A DNA stretch of 62,111 nucleotides from assembly GCA_964480525.1 (NCBI GenBank), contig CAYZOV010000011.1, forward strand, positions 1-62,111. Direction: 5' to 3'. The stretch comes from JAAZZIT01 sp964480525 (GTDB taxonomy: Bacteria > Bacillota > Clostridia > Oscillospirales > Ruminococcaceae). The position numbers and the translations under genes were made by a program. Shown here one piece after another: positions 53,515-62,111 of the stretch; position 1 is the first letter of the stretch, and each line of letters opens with the position of its first letter. The notes below the pieces were generated by a model. The model was not told the DNA's origin. It did no database searches and was given only the letters and a program-made list of their open reading frames with translations.

Positions 53515-56500
53515 ATTGTTCGTTTTCCGCATTTTTCATAAGCTCAATAACCTCTTTCATAAGGTCGGTCGCTTTTTGATTTTTGTTAAGTTTAACCGCA
53601 AAATACGGCTTTTTAGCGTCGTTAAAGAGTAAACGATTTTTAAAGGTTGACATAAGCGCCTGAATTTGTGACACCGTAGGGGATTTAATGAAAAACAAAA
53701 CATTTTCCCCACGCTGTGTAATTTCCGTTATGCCCAAAGACGAAGCGGTGTTTCTCATAAGTGCGACGTTAATAAGTCCGATAACCGATTTTGGCGGTTC
53801 GCCGTAACGGTCGATAAGTTCGTCGATTACGTCGGTGGAATCAGCTTCGCACTCAATGGACGCAATACGTCTGTAACAATCAATTCGCTGTGTAAGACTT
53901 TCGATATAATTTTCGGGAATAAATGCGTCGGTCTGAATATCCACCAAACAATCTTCGGAACTTTTCGGTAATGCTTCGCCTTTTTGTTCCGCAATGGCTT
54001 CGTTTAAAAGTTTAAGATACATTTCATATCCTACGGCTTCCATGTGTCCGTGCTGTTTTCCGCTTAAAATCGAGCCTGCACCACGGATTTCAAGGTCACG
54101 AAGCGCAATTCTGAATCCCGAACCGAATTGGGTAAATTCACGAATAGCGTCAAGTCGTTTTGAAGCAACCTCGGTCAAAACTTTTCCACGCCTAAATGTG
54201 AAATATGCAAATGCACGTCTGCTTGAACGTCCCACACGTCCACGAAGCTGGTAAAGTTGCGAAAGACCTAATCTGTCTGCGTCCTCAATAATCAGTGTGT
54301 TTACGTTAGGCACGTCAACCCCCGTTTCAATAAGAGTTGTGCAAACCAAAATGTCGATTTCGTGTTCTATGAGCTGTCGCCAAATTTCCGAAAGCTCGTT
54401 CTCGGGAATTTGTCCGTGGGCGTAGGCAATTCGTGCTTCGGGTAGCATTTGCTGAAGTTTTGCCACGCACATATCTATGGTTTCAATGCGGTTGTGAATG
54501 TAATAAACCTGTCCGCCACGTCTTAGCTCTTTGGAAATTGCCTGTGCGACAACCCCGTCATTATGCTCAATAACATATGTCTGGATAGGGTGTCTGTCCT
54601 GTGGCGGTTCTTCAATTACAGACATATCACGAATACCACTCATTGCCATATTCAGGGTTCTCGGGATAGGTGTCGCTGAAAGCGTCAGCATATCAACGCC
54701 GTTAAAAATTTCTTTAAATTTCTCTTTGTGTTTAACTCCGAAACGCTGTTCCTCGTCAATTATCGCAAGCCCCAGATTTTTAAACTTAACATCTTTCTGA
54801 ACAAGTCGGTGTGTTCCGATAACAAGGTCAACCGTGCCGTTGTTAATTTGACGAATAATTTGTTCCTGCTGTTTTGGTGTTCTGAATCGTGACAAAAGTT
54901 CGATTTTAACAGGAAAATGTTCAAATCTTTTGATTGCCGATTGATAATGCTGCCACGCCAAAACCGTTGTCGGCACTAAAATCGCACATTGTTTTGAATC
55001 AAGCATACATTTAAACGCCCCACGAAATGCAACCTCTGTTTTGCCAAAACCAACGTCGCCACACAAAAGTCTGTCCATAGGCACGGGTTTTTCCATATCC
55101 GCCTTGATTTCTTCAACCGCCCTTAGCTGGTCGTCGGTTTCCTGAAAATCAAAACGCTCCTCAAAATCCATTTGCCAATCGCTGTCGGGTGAAAACGCAA
55201 AACCTTTTGCCATTTGACGTTGTGCATAAAGCTTTATAAGTTCGTCCGCCATATCTTTTACAGCAGATTTTACTCTGGAGCGGGTCTTATGCCATTCGGT
55301 GGAATTAAGCTTGTTAAGTTTAACCGAACTATCATCTCGTGTGCCGATATACCGTGAAACAAGGTCAAGCTGGGTTACGGGAACGTACAAAACGTCACTT
55401 CCTGCGTATTTAATCGTAATGTAATCTTTCGTAACTCCGCCGTTTTCAAGCTTCGTAATGCCTGCGAATTTTCCTATTCCGTAAAGTGAGTGAACTACAA
55501 AATCTCCTACTGAAATGTCCGATAGATTTTTGATTTCCTCGCCCTTTTTGCGTTTTTTAGCAGTCTTTTTTCGTCCGTTCAACGCTTTCATTTGCGTTAA
55601 AAGTGCAAGTTTTGTGTCGGAATAATCAAATCCACCCGACGCCGAACCCTCACGAACGTAAATCATTTTCGGCAAAATTTTGGAAGCTTCGGTGAAAATT
55701 TCAGCAGGCAAACCTGCTTCTCGCAAATCGTTTACAATAATCGGCAGAGTTTTTTCACTTCCCGCAAAAACCACCACGCAGTATTTTTCACGCACAAAAG
55801 TGTCAAGTTCTTCGATTAAATGCTTGATGTCACCGCCCCAACTCGCAGTCTGGTAGCAGTTAGCATTTATAAGATTTTTAATAACTATATCGTTATTTGA
55901 ACGCATAAACGTATCCAAAAGCACCAAGCGTAATTTTTCTGCCTTTGAAATAACTTCCGAAAACTCAAAATAAAATCCGTCTAAGGACTTAAACATTATA
56001 CCCTCTTCGTATAATATTTTCAAATCTTCCGAAAGCTGTGTTGTGAAAGCTTTTGCTTTTTCGTAACAGTTCTGAAATTCCGAAATAACGCTAAGCTGTC
56101 CGAAATAGTCAAACACCGAAGCAGTTTTTTCATAAGCAAGCGCATAGTATTTGTCCTTGTTCGTCAGGGAAATTCCGCCTTTTATAAGGTCTATGTCTTT
56201 GTGCAAAAACTGTTTTATAAGGTCGGCTTTTTTTCCTCGCACCGTCTGCAAAAGGGAAGTGATTTTTTCTGTAAATTCATCATCTGACGTAAAGAGAATT
56301 TCGTTTGCAGGTCTGATTAAAACTTCGCTTGCAGGGTCGGTTCGACGCTGTGTTTCAATGTCAAAATATGAAATAGTGTCGATTTCGTCCCCCCAAGTTT
56401 CAATTCGCACAGGATTTTTTGCACCAACAGGGAATACGTCGATAATGTCGCCACGAATTGAAAATTGGGATTGACCCTCTACGGTGTCGGCTTTTGTATA

Positions 56501-56977
56501 ACCGCAACTTATAAGGTCTTTTGCGAATTTTTTTGTGTCAATTATGCTTTCGCTGTTAATTTTTAATGTGTATTTTTCAAGCACAGACGGTGGGATTGCC
56601 CCTTGCATACACGCTTCAACGCTTGCAGCCATAATTTTGCACTCACGGGTTTTAATTCTGCTCAACGCTTCAATTCGCATATGTTCGTACTCCATTGAAA
56701 CGCCCTCAATGTGCGAAAAGTTGTAATCCTTAGCAGGGTAAAAGCAACAAATTTCTTCCCCCCCAAGCTGGTTAATGTCCTCGCAAATTCGCCTTGCGGA
56801 AACTTCCTCGTCGCAAATAACCAGCACAGGCGACAGCCTTGACAACCCCAACACGGTGTGTGCTTTGTGAATATTTGAAACACCCGTAACGTTCACAGGA
56901 GTAGTATTTTGCATTATGGATTTTTCCAAATCCTTGTAAAAAGGCTGTTCTTTAATTATATCATAAAAAATATTCAA
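53513..56977 (-). CDS. mfd: transcription-repair coupling factor Mfd
   Basis: The protein has 1154 residues, full length. N-terminal UvrB-like part, then the RNA-polymerase interaction domain (GDFVVHSLYGIGKFAG, near 490), and the translocase with Walker A GDVGFGKTEVAF near 635, DEEQRFG near 740 and the TRG motif region. It releases stalled RNA polymerase and recruits UvrA. Its start lies 15 nt after pth; the two often adjoin in Firmicutes. Confidence 0.97.
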   Translation of the reverse strand: MNIFYDIIKEQPFYKDLEKSIMQNTTPVNVTGVSNIHKAHTVLGLSRLSPVLVICDEEVSARRICEDINQLGGEEICCFYPAKDYNFSHIEGVSMEYEHMRIEALSRIKTRECKIMAASVEACMQGAIPPSVLEKYTLKINSESIIDTKKFAKDLISCGYTKADTVEGQSQFSIRGDIIDVFPVGAKNPVRIETWGDEIDTISYFDIETQRRTDPASEVLIRPANEILFTSDDEFTEKITSLLQTVRGKKADLIKQFLHKDIDLIKGGISLTNKDKYYALAYEKTASVFDYFGQLSVISEFQNCYEKAKAFTTQLSEDLKILYEEGIMFKSLDGFYFEFSEVISKAEKLRLVLLDTFMRSNNDIVIKNLINANCYQTASWGGDIKHLIEELDTFVREKYCVVVFAGSEKTLPIIVNDLREAGLPAEIFTEASKILPKMIYVREGSASGGFDYSDTKLALLTQMKALNGRKKTAKKRKKGEEIKNLSDISVGDFVVHSLYGIGKFAGITKLENGGVTKDYITIKYAGSDVLYVPVTQLDLVSRYIGTRDDSSVKLNKLNSTEWHKTRSRVKSAVKDMADELIKLYAQRQMAKGFAFSPDSDWQMDFEERFDFQETDDQLRAVEEIKADMEKPVPMDRLLCGDVGFGKTEVAFRGAFKCMLDSKQCAILVPTTVLAWQHYQSAIKRFEHFPVKIELLSRFRTPKQQEQIIRQINNGTVDLVIGTHRLVQKDVKFKNLGLAIIDEEQRFGVKHKEKFKEIFNGVDMLTLSATPIPRTLNMAMSGIRDMSVIEEPPQDRHPIQTYVIEHNDGVVAQAISKELRRGGQVYYIHNRIETIDMCVAKLQQMLPEARIAYAHGQIPENELSEIWRQLIEHEIDILVCTTLIETGVDVPNVNTLIIEDADRLGLSQLYQLRGRVGRSSRRAFAYFTFRRGKVLTEVASKRLDAIREFTQFGSGFRIALRDLEIRGAGSILSGKQHGHMEAVGYEMYLKLLNEAIAEQKGEALPKSSEDCLVDIQTDAFIPENYIESLTQRIDCYRRIASIECEADSTDVIDELIDRYGEPPKSVIGLINVALMRNTASSLGITEITQRGENVLFFIKSPTVSQIQALMSTFKNRLLFNDAKKPYFAVKLNKNQKATDLMKEVIELMKNAENEQ

Positions 56978-56992
56978 TGTGTCCTCCTCAAA

Positions 56993-57613
56993 TTATGAGT
57001 TGAATTTGTTCATCGCTTTGTCAATTTCGCCCGAAACAATAAGTTCAATGGCTTTGCAGGCGTTTTCTGTTGCCTGTTCCAAAAGCTTAGTTTCGTCCTC
57101 TGAAAACTTCGACAAAACCCAATCCGCCAAATTGTAATCGGGGTGAGGTTTTTTGCCTACGCCTACCTTAATTCTAGGGAAATTCTCACTTCCCGAAAGT
57201 TCAACAATGCTCCTTATTCCGTTGTGACCTCCGTGGGAGCCTTTGCGACGGATTCTCAATTTTGACGGTTCAAGTGAAATATCGTCGTAAACCACAATCA
57301 CGTTTTCGATTGGAATTTTGTAAAAATTCATAGCTTCGACCACTGCTTCACCGCTGTTGTTCATGTAGGTTTGCGGTTTCATTACAAGGCACTTTTTGTC
57401 GCCAATCGTAATTTCTCCAACATATGATTTGAATTTAGCTCTGTTTACGTCAAAATTCTTCAATTTGCACAGCTTATCAATAGTGATAAATCCTGCGTTA
57501 TGACGTGTGTTTTCGTACTGTATACCCGGATTTCCAAGCCCTACAATTAGATATTCAGGTTTTCCCGTGCTTTTATTTTCGCTGATTTTGTCAAAAATAT
57601 CCCAAATGCTCAT
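56993..57613 (-). CDS. pth: peptidyl-tRNA hydrolase
   Basis: The ATG at 57613 is preferred since GGAAAGG lies before it. The product has 206 residues. VGLGNPGIQYENTRHNAGF near 24 has the catalytic His, KPQTYMNNSGEAV and VVYDDISLEPSKLRIRRKGSHGGHNG follow. The N-terminal 20 residues are a short extension. Pth frees tRNA from stalled peptides. Confidence 0.95.
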   Translation of the reverse strand: MSIWDIFDKISENKSTGKPEYLIVGLGNPGIQYENTRHNAGFITIDKLCKLKNFDVNRAKFKSYVGEITIGDKKCLVMKPQTYMNNSGEAVVEAMNFYKIPIENVIVVYDDISLEPSKLRIRRKGSHGGHNGIRSIVELSGSENFPRIKVGVGKKPHPDYNLADWVLSKFSEDETKLLEQATENACKAIELIVSGEIDKAMNKFNS

Positions 57614-57629
57614 ACATATCCTTTCCAAA

Positions 57630-57668
57630 CAACTTTAACCCCACTATTTGAATAGTGGGGTGTTTTTT
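57630..57668. terminator. hairpin between glmU and pth
   Basis: ACCCCACTATT/AATAGTGGGGT with a TTTTTT run on the plus strand and no T-run on the minus side. It might weaken read-through into pth or process the mRNA. Confidence 0.55.
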
Positions 57669-57680
57669 CGTATTCAATAA

Positions 57681-59072
57681 CTATTTCTTTTCAAATTTTT
57701 CCGTTCTGACTTTTAGTTTTTTAACTGCGTATTCCTCTTTAATCGACATATTTCCACGTTCAATAGCTAACGCCCCTGCGGGAACGTCTTTCGTAATCGT
57801 AGAACCTGCCGCAGTATATGCACCTTTGCCGACTTTTACAGGCGCAACAAGATTTGTGTTACAGCCGATAAACGCATGGTCCTCAACAACCGTTCTGAAT
57901 TTGTTTTCACCGTCGTAATTTGCCGTAGCAACTCCGCAACCGAAGTTTACGTTTGCACCCACGTCGCTGTCGCCAACATATGTAAGGTGTGAAACAGACG
58001 TGCATTTTCCGATTGTGGAATTTTTAATTTCCACAAAGTCGCCGATTTTAACTCCGTCAAGAATTTTAGAATTAGGTCTAAGCTGTACAAAAGGCCCTAT
58101 TTTAACGTTGTTTCCGACTTCCGAACTGTACGCCTGAACGCTGTTCAAAATCGTGTTTTCGCCTACAATTGTATCCTCAATAATGCAGTTTGGTCCTATT
58201 GTGGAATTTTTTCCGATTTTGGTTTTGCCCTTTAAAATTACACCACTTAAAATTGTCGCTCCGCCCTCAATTTCCACCTGTGGAGAAATTACCACTCCGT
58301 CAAGACAGGTAAATTCCACGCCGTTGTCAAGGTGTTTGTCAATTACTTTCATTCTGGCAATGTCGTTTAGCTTCAAAAGTCCTCGTCTGTCGTTTGCGCC
58401 CAACGCAATTTCGGGATTTTTCGCCACAAAAGCATTTGCGTTTTTGCCTTTTTGAATAAGCAGGGAAATGCAGTCGGTTAAATAATATTCTCCCTGTGCA
58501 TTGTCAGGCTTTATGTCAAACAAAACGTCCAAAAGTTCCGACGTTTTAAACCAATAGCAACCCGAATTTATTTCCTGAATTTTAAGCTGTTCTTCGCTTG
58601 CGTCTTTTTGCTCAACTATGCCTTTGATTCCGTTTTCGTCACGAATAATTCGTCCGTAACCAGTGGAATTTTGCAAAACAGTTGACACAACCGTAACGGC
58701 GTTTTGCTGTGATTTGTGCAAACACAGAGCGTCCTTAATTGTATCGCTGTCGATAAACGGAGCGTCACCGCACAAAACAAGGGTGTCGGAATCGGGATTT
58801 TCTTTCAAAAAATCCACAGCCTGCATTACTGCGTGACCTGTTCCAAGTCGCTCTGTTTGCATTACGGTTTTGTATTTTCCGCCAAGATATTCGTCCAAAA
58901 TTTCAGCTCCGAAGCCTTTTACAACGCATATGTTGTCATGTTCTGCGTCCTCGCAAGCATTTATAACCCAACTAATCATTGGTATTCCCAAAACTTCGCA
59001 CAAAACTTTCGGCTTGTCGGTTTTCATTCTTTTTCCCTGACCGCCACCAAGTATAATTACGTTGTCATTCAT
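57681..59072 (-). CDS. glmU: bifunctional GlmU
   Basis: The protein has 463 residues. LGGGQGKRMKTDKPKVL near 8 is the uridylyltransferase site, LGTGHAVMQAV near 76 follows; the second half is a left-handed beta helix of hexapeptides (SSEVGNNVKIGPFVQLRPNS). It makes UDP-GlcNAc. It lies upstream of pth and mfd. Confidence 0.97.
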   Translation of the reverse strand: MNDNVIILGGGQGKRMKTDKPKVLCEVLGIPMISWVINACEDAEHDNICVVKGFGAEILDEYLGGKYKTVMQTERLGTGHAVMQAVDFLKENPDSDTLVLCGDAPFIDSDTIKDALCLHKSQQNAVTVVSTVLQNSTGYGRIIRDENGIKGIVEQKDASEEQLKIQEINSGCYWFKTSELLDVLFDIKPDNAQGEYYLTDCISLLIQKGKNANAFVAKNPEIALGANDRRGLLKLNDIARMKVIDKHLDNGVEFTCLDGVVISPQVEIEGGATILSGVILKGKTKIGKNSTIGPNCIIEDTIVGENTILNSVQAYSSEVGNNVKIGPFVQLRPNSKILDGVKIGDFVEIKNSTIGKCTSVSHLTYVGDSDVGANVNFGCGVATANYDGENKFRTVVEDHAFIGCNTNLVAPVKVGKGAYTAAGSTITKDVPAGALAIERGNMSIKEEYAVKKLKVRTEKFEKK

Positions 59073-59318
59073 ATTTGTCTACCTCTGTTTCTTTCGTATA
59101 ATCAAAAGTGTATACACATTCATTATATTATATTTTGTTACTTTTTGCAATAGTATTTTTTGAATTTTTTTGTTATTTATAAATTTATCCGCCTGTTTTT
59201 CGGCTGAATATTTTAAATAAAACGCTTTTGTGCAGAATAGACAAAAATCCATGCTAATAATTGGCTAAAATTTTAGATAAAAAATAACCCCAAACCTATG
59301 GTAATTTTTCAAAATATC

Positions 59319-59327
59319 TGTTATAAT
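59319..59327 (+). promoter_or_regulatory. extended -10 promoter of ppdK
   Basis: TGTTATAAT (extended -10; TATAAT at 59322-59327); no clear -35. The rest of 59073-59415 shows no gene. Confidence 0.6.
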
Positions 59328-59415
59328 ATTCGTATGACCGTGTAGGCAAATTTAATTGATGTTTAAAACTTGTTTTATACGGAATTTCAAAAATTTATTG
59401 GAGGTTGATTTACCA

Positions 59416-62052
59416 ATGGGTAAAAAGTATGTTTACCAGTTTAATGAAGGTAATGCAAGCATGAGAGAGCTTCTCGGCGGTAAGGGTGCAAACCTTGCTG
59501 AAATGACAAGCCTCGGTCTCCCTGTTCCACAGGGTTTCACAATTTCAACTGAAGCTTGTACTCAGTATTATGAGGACGGTCGTCAAATCAATGACGAAAT
59601 TCAGGCTGAAATTATGGCAAACATCACAAAGATGGAAGAAAGAGTTGGCAAGAAGTTCGGTGATAAGGAAAACCCACTTCTCGTATCTGTTCGTTCAGGT
59701 GCCAGAGCTTCAATGCCAGGTATGATGGATACAATCCTTAACCTCGGTCTTAACGAAGACGTAGTTGAATATATGTCAACTAAGTCAGGCAACCCAAGAT
59801 GGGCTTGGGACTGTTACAGAAGATTTATTCAGATGTACTCAGACGTAGTTATGGAAGTTGGTAAGAAATACTTTGAAGAACTTATCGACGAAATGAAGGA
59901 AAAGAAGGGCGTTAAACAGGACGTTGAACTCACAGCTGACGACCTTAAAGAACTCGCTGGACAGTTCAAGGCTGAATACAAAGATAAGATTGGTTCAGAC
60001 TTCCCAACAGACCCTGTTGAACAGCTTATGGGTGCTGTTAAGGCTGTATTCCGTTCATGGGATAACCCAAGAGCTAACGTTTACAGAAGAGATAACGATA
60101 TTCCATACTCATGGGGTACTGCTGTAAACGTACAGATGATGGCATTCGGTAACATGGGTGACGACTGTGGTACAGGTGTTGCATTTACTCGTGACCCTGC
60201 TACAGGTGAAAAGAAGCTCATGGGCGAATTCCTCACAAACGCACAGGGCGAAGACGTAGTTGCAGGTGTTAGAACACCAATGCCTATCGCTCAGATGGAA
60301 GAAAAGTTCCCTGCTGCATACAAGCAGTTCGTAGAGGTTTGCAATACTCTTGAAAACCACTACAGAGATATGCAGGATATGGAATTTACAGTTGAAAACG
60401 AAAAGCTTTATATGCTCCAGACAAGAAACGGTAAGAGAACAGCACAGGCTGCTCTTAAAATTGCTTGTGACCTCGTTGACGAAGGTATGAGAACAGAGCA
60501 GGAAGCTGTTGCTATGATTGACCCTAGAAACCTCGACACACTTCTTCACCCACAGTTTGACGTTGCTGAACTCAAGAAGGCTGTTCCTGCAGGTAAGGGT
60601 CTTGGCGCTTCACCTGGTGCTGCTTGCGGTAAAATCGTATTCTCTGCTGAAGACGCTGAAGAATGGAACGCAAGAGGAGAAAAGGTTGTTCTCGTAAGAC
60701 TTGAAACTTCACCAGAAGATATCACAGGTATGAAGGCTTCACAGGGTATCCTCACAGTTCGTGGCGGTATGACATCTCACGCAGCAGTTGTTGCACGTGG
60801 TATGGGTACATGCTGTGTTTCCGGTTGCGGCGACATCAAAATGGATGAAGAAAATAAGAAGTTCGAGCTTGCGGGAAAGACATATCATGAAGGTGATTTT
60901 ATTTCCATCGACGGTTCGACAGGTAATATTTATGACGGCATTATCCCCACTGTTGACGCTTCCATCGCAGGTGAGTTCGGCAGAATAATGGGATGGGCTG
61001 ATGAGTTTAGAAGACTTAAAGTAAGAACAAATGCAGATACACCTAAGGATGCTAAGAAGGCTCGTGAACTCGGTGCAGAGGGTATCGGTTTGTGCCGTAC
61101 AGAGCATATGTTCTTTGAAGCAGACAGAATTGCCGCTTTCAGAGAGATGATTTGTGCAGATACAGTTGAGGAAAGAGAAGTAGCACTTGCTAAGATTCTT
61201 CCTTACCAGCAGAGCGATTTTGAAGCTCTTTATGAGGCTCTTGAGGGAACACCGGTATGTATCAGATTCCTCGATCCTCCGCTTCATGAATTCGTTCCCA
61301 CAGAGGAAGCAGACATAAAGGCTCTTGCTGACGCACAGGGTAAGACGGTTGAGCAGATTAAGAATATTATCGCAAGTCTCCACGAGTTTAACCCGATGAT
61401 GGGACACCGTGGTTGCCGTCTTGCAGTGACATATCCTGAAATTGCAAAGATGCAGACAACAGCAGTTATCCGTGCTGCTATCAATGTTAAGAAGGCACAT
61501 GCTGATTGGAATGTTAAGCCCGAGATAATGATTCCGCTTGTAGGCGAAGTTAAGGAACTTAAATATGTTAAGAAAGTTGTAGTTGAGACAGCCGATGCCG
61601 AGATCGCAGCTTCCGGTATGAACCTTGAGTATGAGGTTGGTACAATGATAGAGATTCCTCGTGCAGCTCTTACAGCTGATGAGATTGCCGCAAACGCAGA
61701 CTTCTTCTGCTTCGGTACAAATGACCTTACGCAGATGACATACGGTTTCAGCCGTGACGATGCAGGCAAGTTCCTCAATGCATACTATGATGCTAAGATT
61801 TTCGAGAACGATCCGTTCGCAAAGCTTGACCAAACAGGCGTTGGTAAGCTCATGGATATGGCTATTAAGCTCGGTAAGGGTGCTAACGATAAGCTCCACA
61901 TCGGTATCTGCGGCGAACATGGCGGTGATCCGACATCTGTTGAATTCTGCCATAATATCGGCCTTGATTATGTTTCTTGCTCACCGTTCAGAGTACCGAT
62001 AGCAAGACTTGCAGCAGCACAGGCAGCTATTAAGGAAAGCAAAAATAAGTAA
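59416..62052 (+). CDS. ppdK: pyruvate, phosphate dikinase
   Basis: The ATG at 59416 follows TTGGAGGT; the frame is open 60 nt more. The product has 878 residues, normal. NEGNASMRELLGGKGANLAEM opens the ATP-grasp part, GGMTSHAAVVARGMG near 450 has the swivelling His, and GTMIEIPRAALTADEIA and FCFGTNDLTQMTYGFSRDD form the PEP part. It interconverts pyruvate and PEP with ATP and Pi. Codon use changes near 60840, from GAA/GAC-rich to GAG/GAT-rich. Confidence 0.97.
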   Translation: MGKKYVYQFNEGNASMRELLGGKGANLAEMTSLGLPVPQGFTISTEACTQYYEDGRQINDEIQAEIMANITKMEERVGKKFGDKENPLLVSVRSGARASMPGMMDTILNLGLNEDVVEYMSTKSGNPRWAWDCYRRFIQMYSDVVMEVGKKYFEELIDEMKEKKGVKQDVELTADDLKELAGQFKAEYKDKIGSDFPTDPVEQLMGAVKAVFRSWDNPRANVYRRDNDIPYSWGTAVNVQMMAFGNMGDDCGTGVAFTRDPATGEKKLMGEFLTNAQGEDVVAGVRTPMPIAQMEEKFPAAYKQFVEVCNTLENHYRDMQDMEFTVENEKLYMLQTRNGKRTAQAALKIACDLVDEGMRTEQEAVAMIDPRNLDTLLHPQFDVAELKKAVPAGKGLGASPGAACGKIVFSAEDAEEWNARGEKVVLVRLETSPEDITGMKASQGILTVRGGMTSHAAVVARGMGTCCVSGCGDIKMDEENKKFELAGKTYHEGDFISIDGSTGNIYDGIIPTVDASIAGEFGRIMGWADEFRRLKVRTNADTPKDAKKARELGAEGIGLCRTEHMFFEADRIAAFREMICADTVEEREVALAKILPYQQSDFEALYEALEGTPVCIRFLDPPLHEFVPTEEADIKALADAQGKTVEQIKNIIASLHEFNPMMGHRGCRLAVTYPEIAKMQTTAVIRAAINVKKAHADWNVKPEIMIPLVGEVKELKYVKKVVVETADAEIAASGMNLEYEVGTMIEIPRAALTADEIAANADFFCFGTNDLTQMTYGFSRDDAGKFLNAYYDAKIFENDPFAKLDQTGVGKLMDMAIKLGKGANDKLHIGICGEHGGDPTSVEFCHNIGLDYVSCSPFRVPIARLAAAQAAIKESKNK

Positions 62053-62111
62053 TTTTTATATTTTCGGGTACCCCCCATTTGTAAAACCACATTATAAATC
62101 AGACCTTGCAG
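62053..62111. other. window end without a gene
   Basis: 59 bases after ppdK with a T-rich start; no terminator hairpin or coding frame can be recognised. Confidence 0.4.

Noticed and set aside
57655..57918. 87-codon plus frame near glmU
   Set aside because: Antisense to the GlmU C-terminus; no ribosome site.
60739..61953. 404-codon minus-strand frame in ppdK
   Set aside because: Cys/Leu/His-rich translation typical of antisense to a conserved gene; ppdK itself is certain.

Overview
The window looks like a chromosome segment of a low-GC, anaerobic, spore-lineage Firmicute, most likely a Ruminococcus-like member of the Oscillospirales from a gut or rumen. Signs of this are the sporulation genes (a Spo0A-type regulator, ylbJ, yqfC, yqfD), the order yqfC-yqfD-phoH-ybeY-dgkA-era-yqzL-recO-mutS2, a T-box leader, a ferredoxin-coupled indolepyruvate oxidoreductase, pyruvate phosphate dikinase, and a low-GC host background with strong AGGAGG-type ribosome sites. 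The sequence starts inside a 5S rRNA and has one 100-N gap at 7876-7975. The 55 bases on either side of that gap are identical, so it looks like a short-read repeat collapse.

Layout. 1-2510: 5S rRNA end, tRNA-Asn, a frameshifted DUF3784-like membrane protein, a HIT hydrolase and a Spo0A-type protein whose receiver domain has Asn where the phosphoacceptor Asp should be. 2755-8739: a Thr-rich lipoprotein and a very large surface protein (FG-GAP-like motifs, amphipathic beta stretches, FN3, coiled-coil repeats, C-terminal anchor). The promoter of the large protein is preceded by two 0A-box-like sites exactly 10 bp apart, which suggests it is a target of a Spo0A protein. 8869-17892: housekeeping and sporulation block. 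17836-31381: an integrated, decayed mobilizable element of about 13 kb in the 3' end of a tRNA-Ala gene. Its relaxase and integrase are broken. Its cargo is intact: an HNH nuclease, two C5-cytosine methyltransferases, a small putative DNA-binding protein, a nucleotidyltransferase and a DUF262 protein, all on one strand. A 232-bp copy of the mutS2 tail lies at both ends of the element, and the second copy cuts off the integrase gene.

31555-46546: uridine phosphorylase, a zinc-ribbon membrane protein, a Trp T-box controlling only trpB and a divergent trpA, a DacF-type carboxypeptidase, trmB, tcdA, galactokinase, then iorA-iorB-HD-paaK-ACT followed by a 2[4Fe-4S] ferredoxin. Together the T-box trpBA pair and the ior/paaK block suggest salvage or interconversion of indole, aryl acetates and aromatic 2-oxoacids. 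46611-62052: TspO, an ABC-F ATPase, a sialate O-acetylesterase-like enzyme, a C_GCAxxG_C_C protein, YitT, HAD and Gfo/Idh/MocA enzymes, mfd, pth, glmU and ppdK. The codon usage of ppdK changes about halfway along.

The most notable items are the non-phosphorylatable Spo0A-like regulator with a tandem 0A-box promoter nearby on a giant surface protein, the compact two-methyltransferase/HNH/DUF262/nucleotidyltransferase cluster, and the mutS2-tail duplication that truncates the element's integrase.
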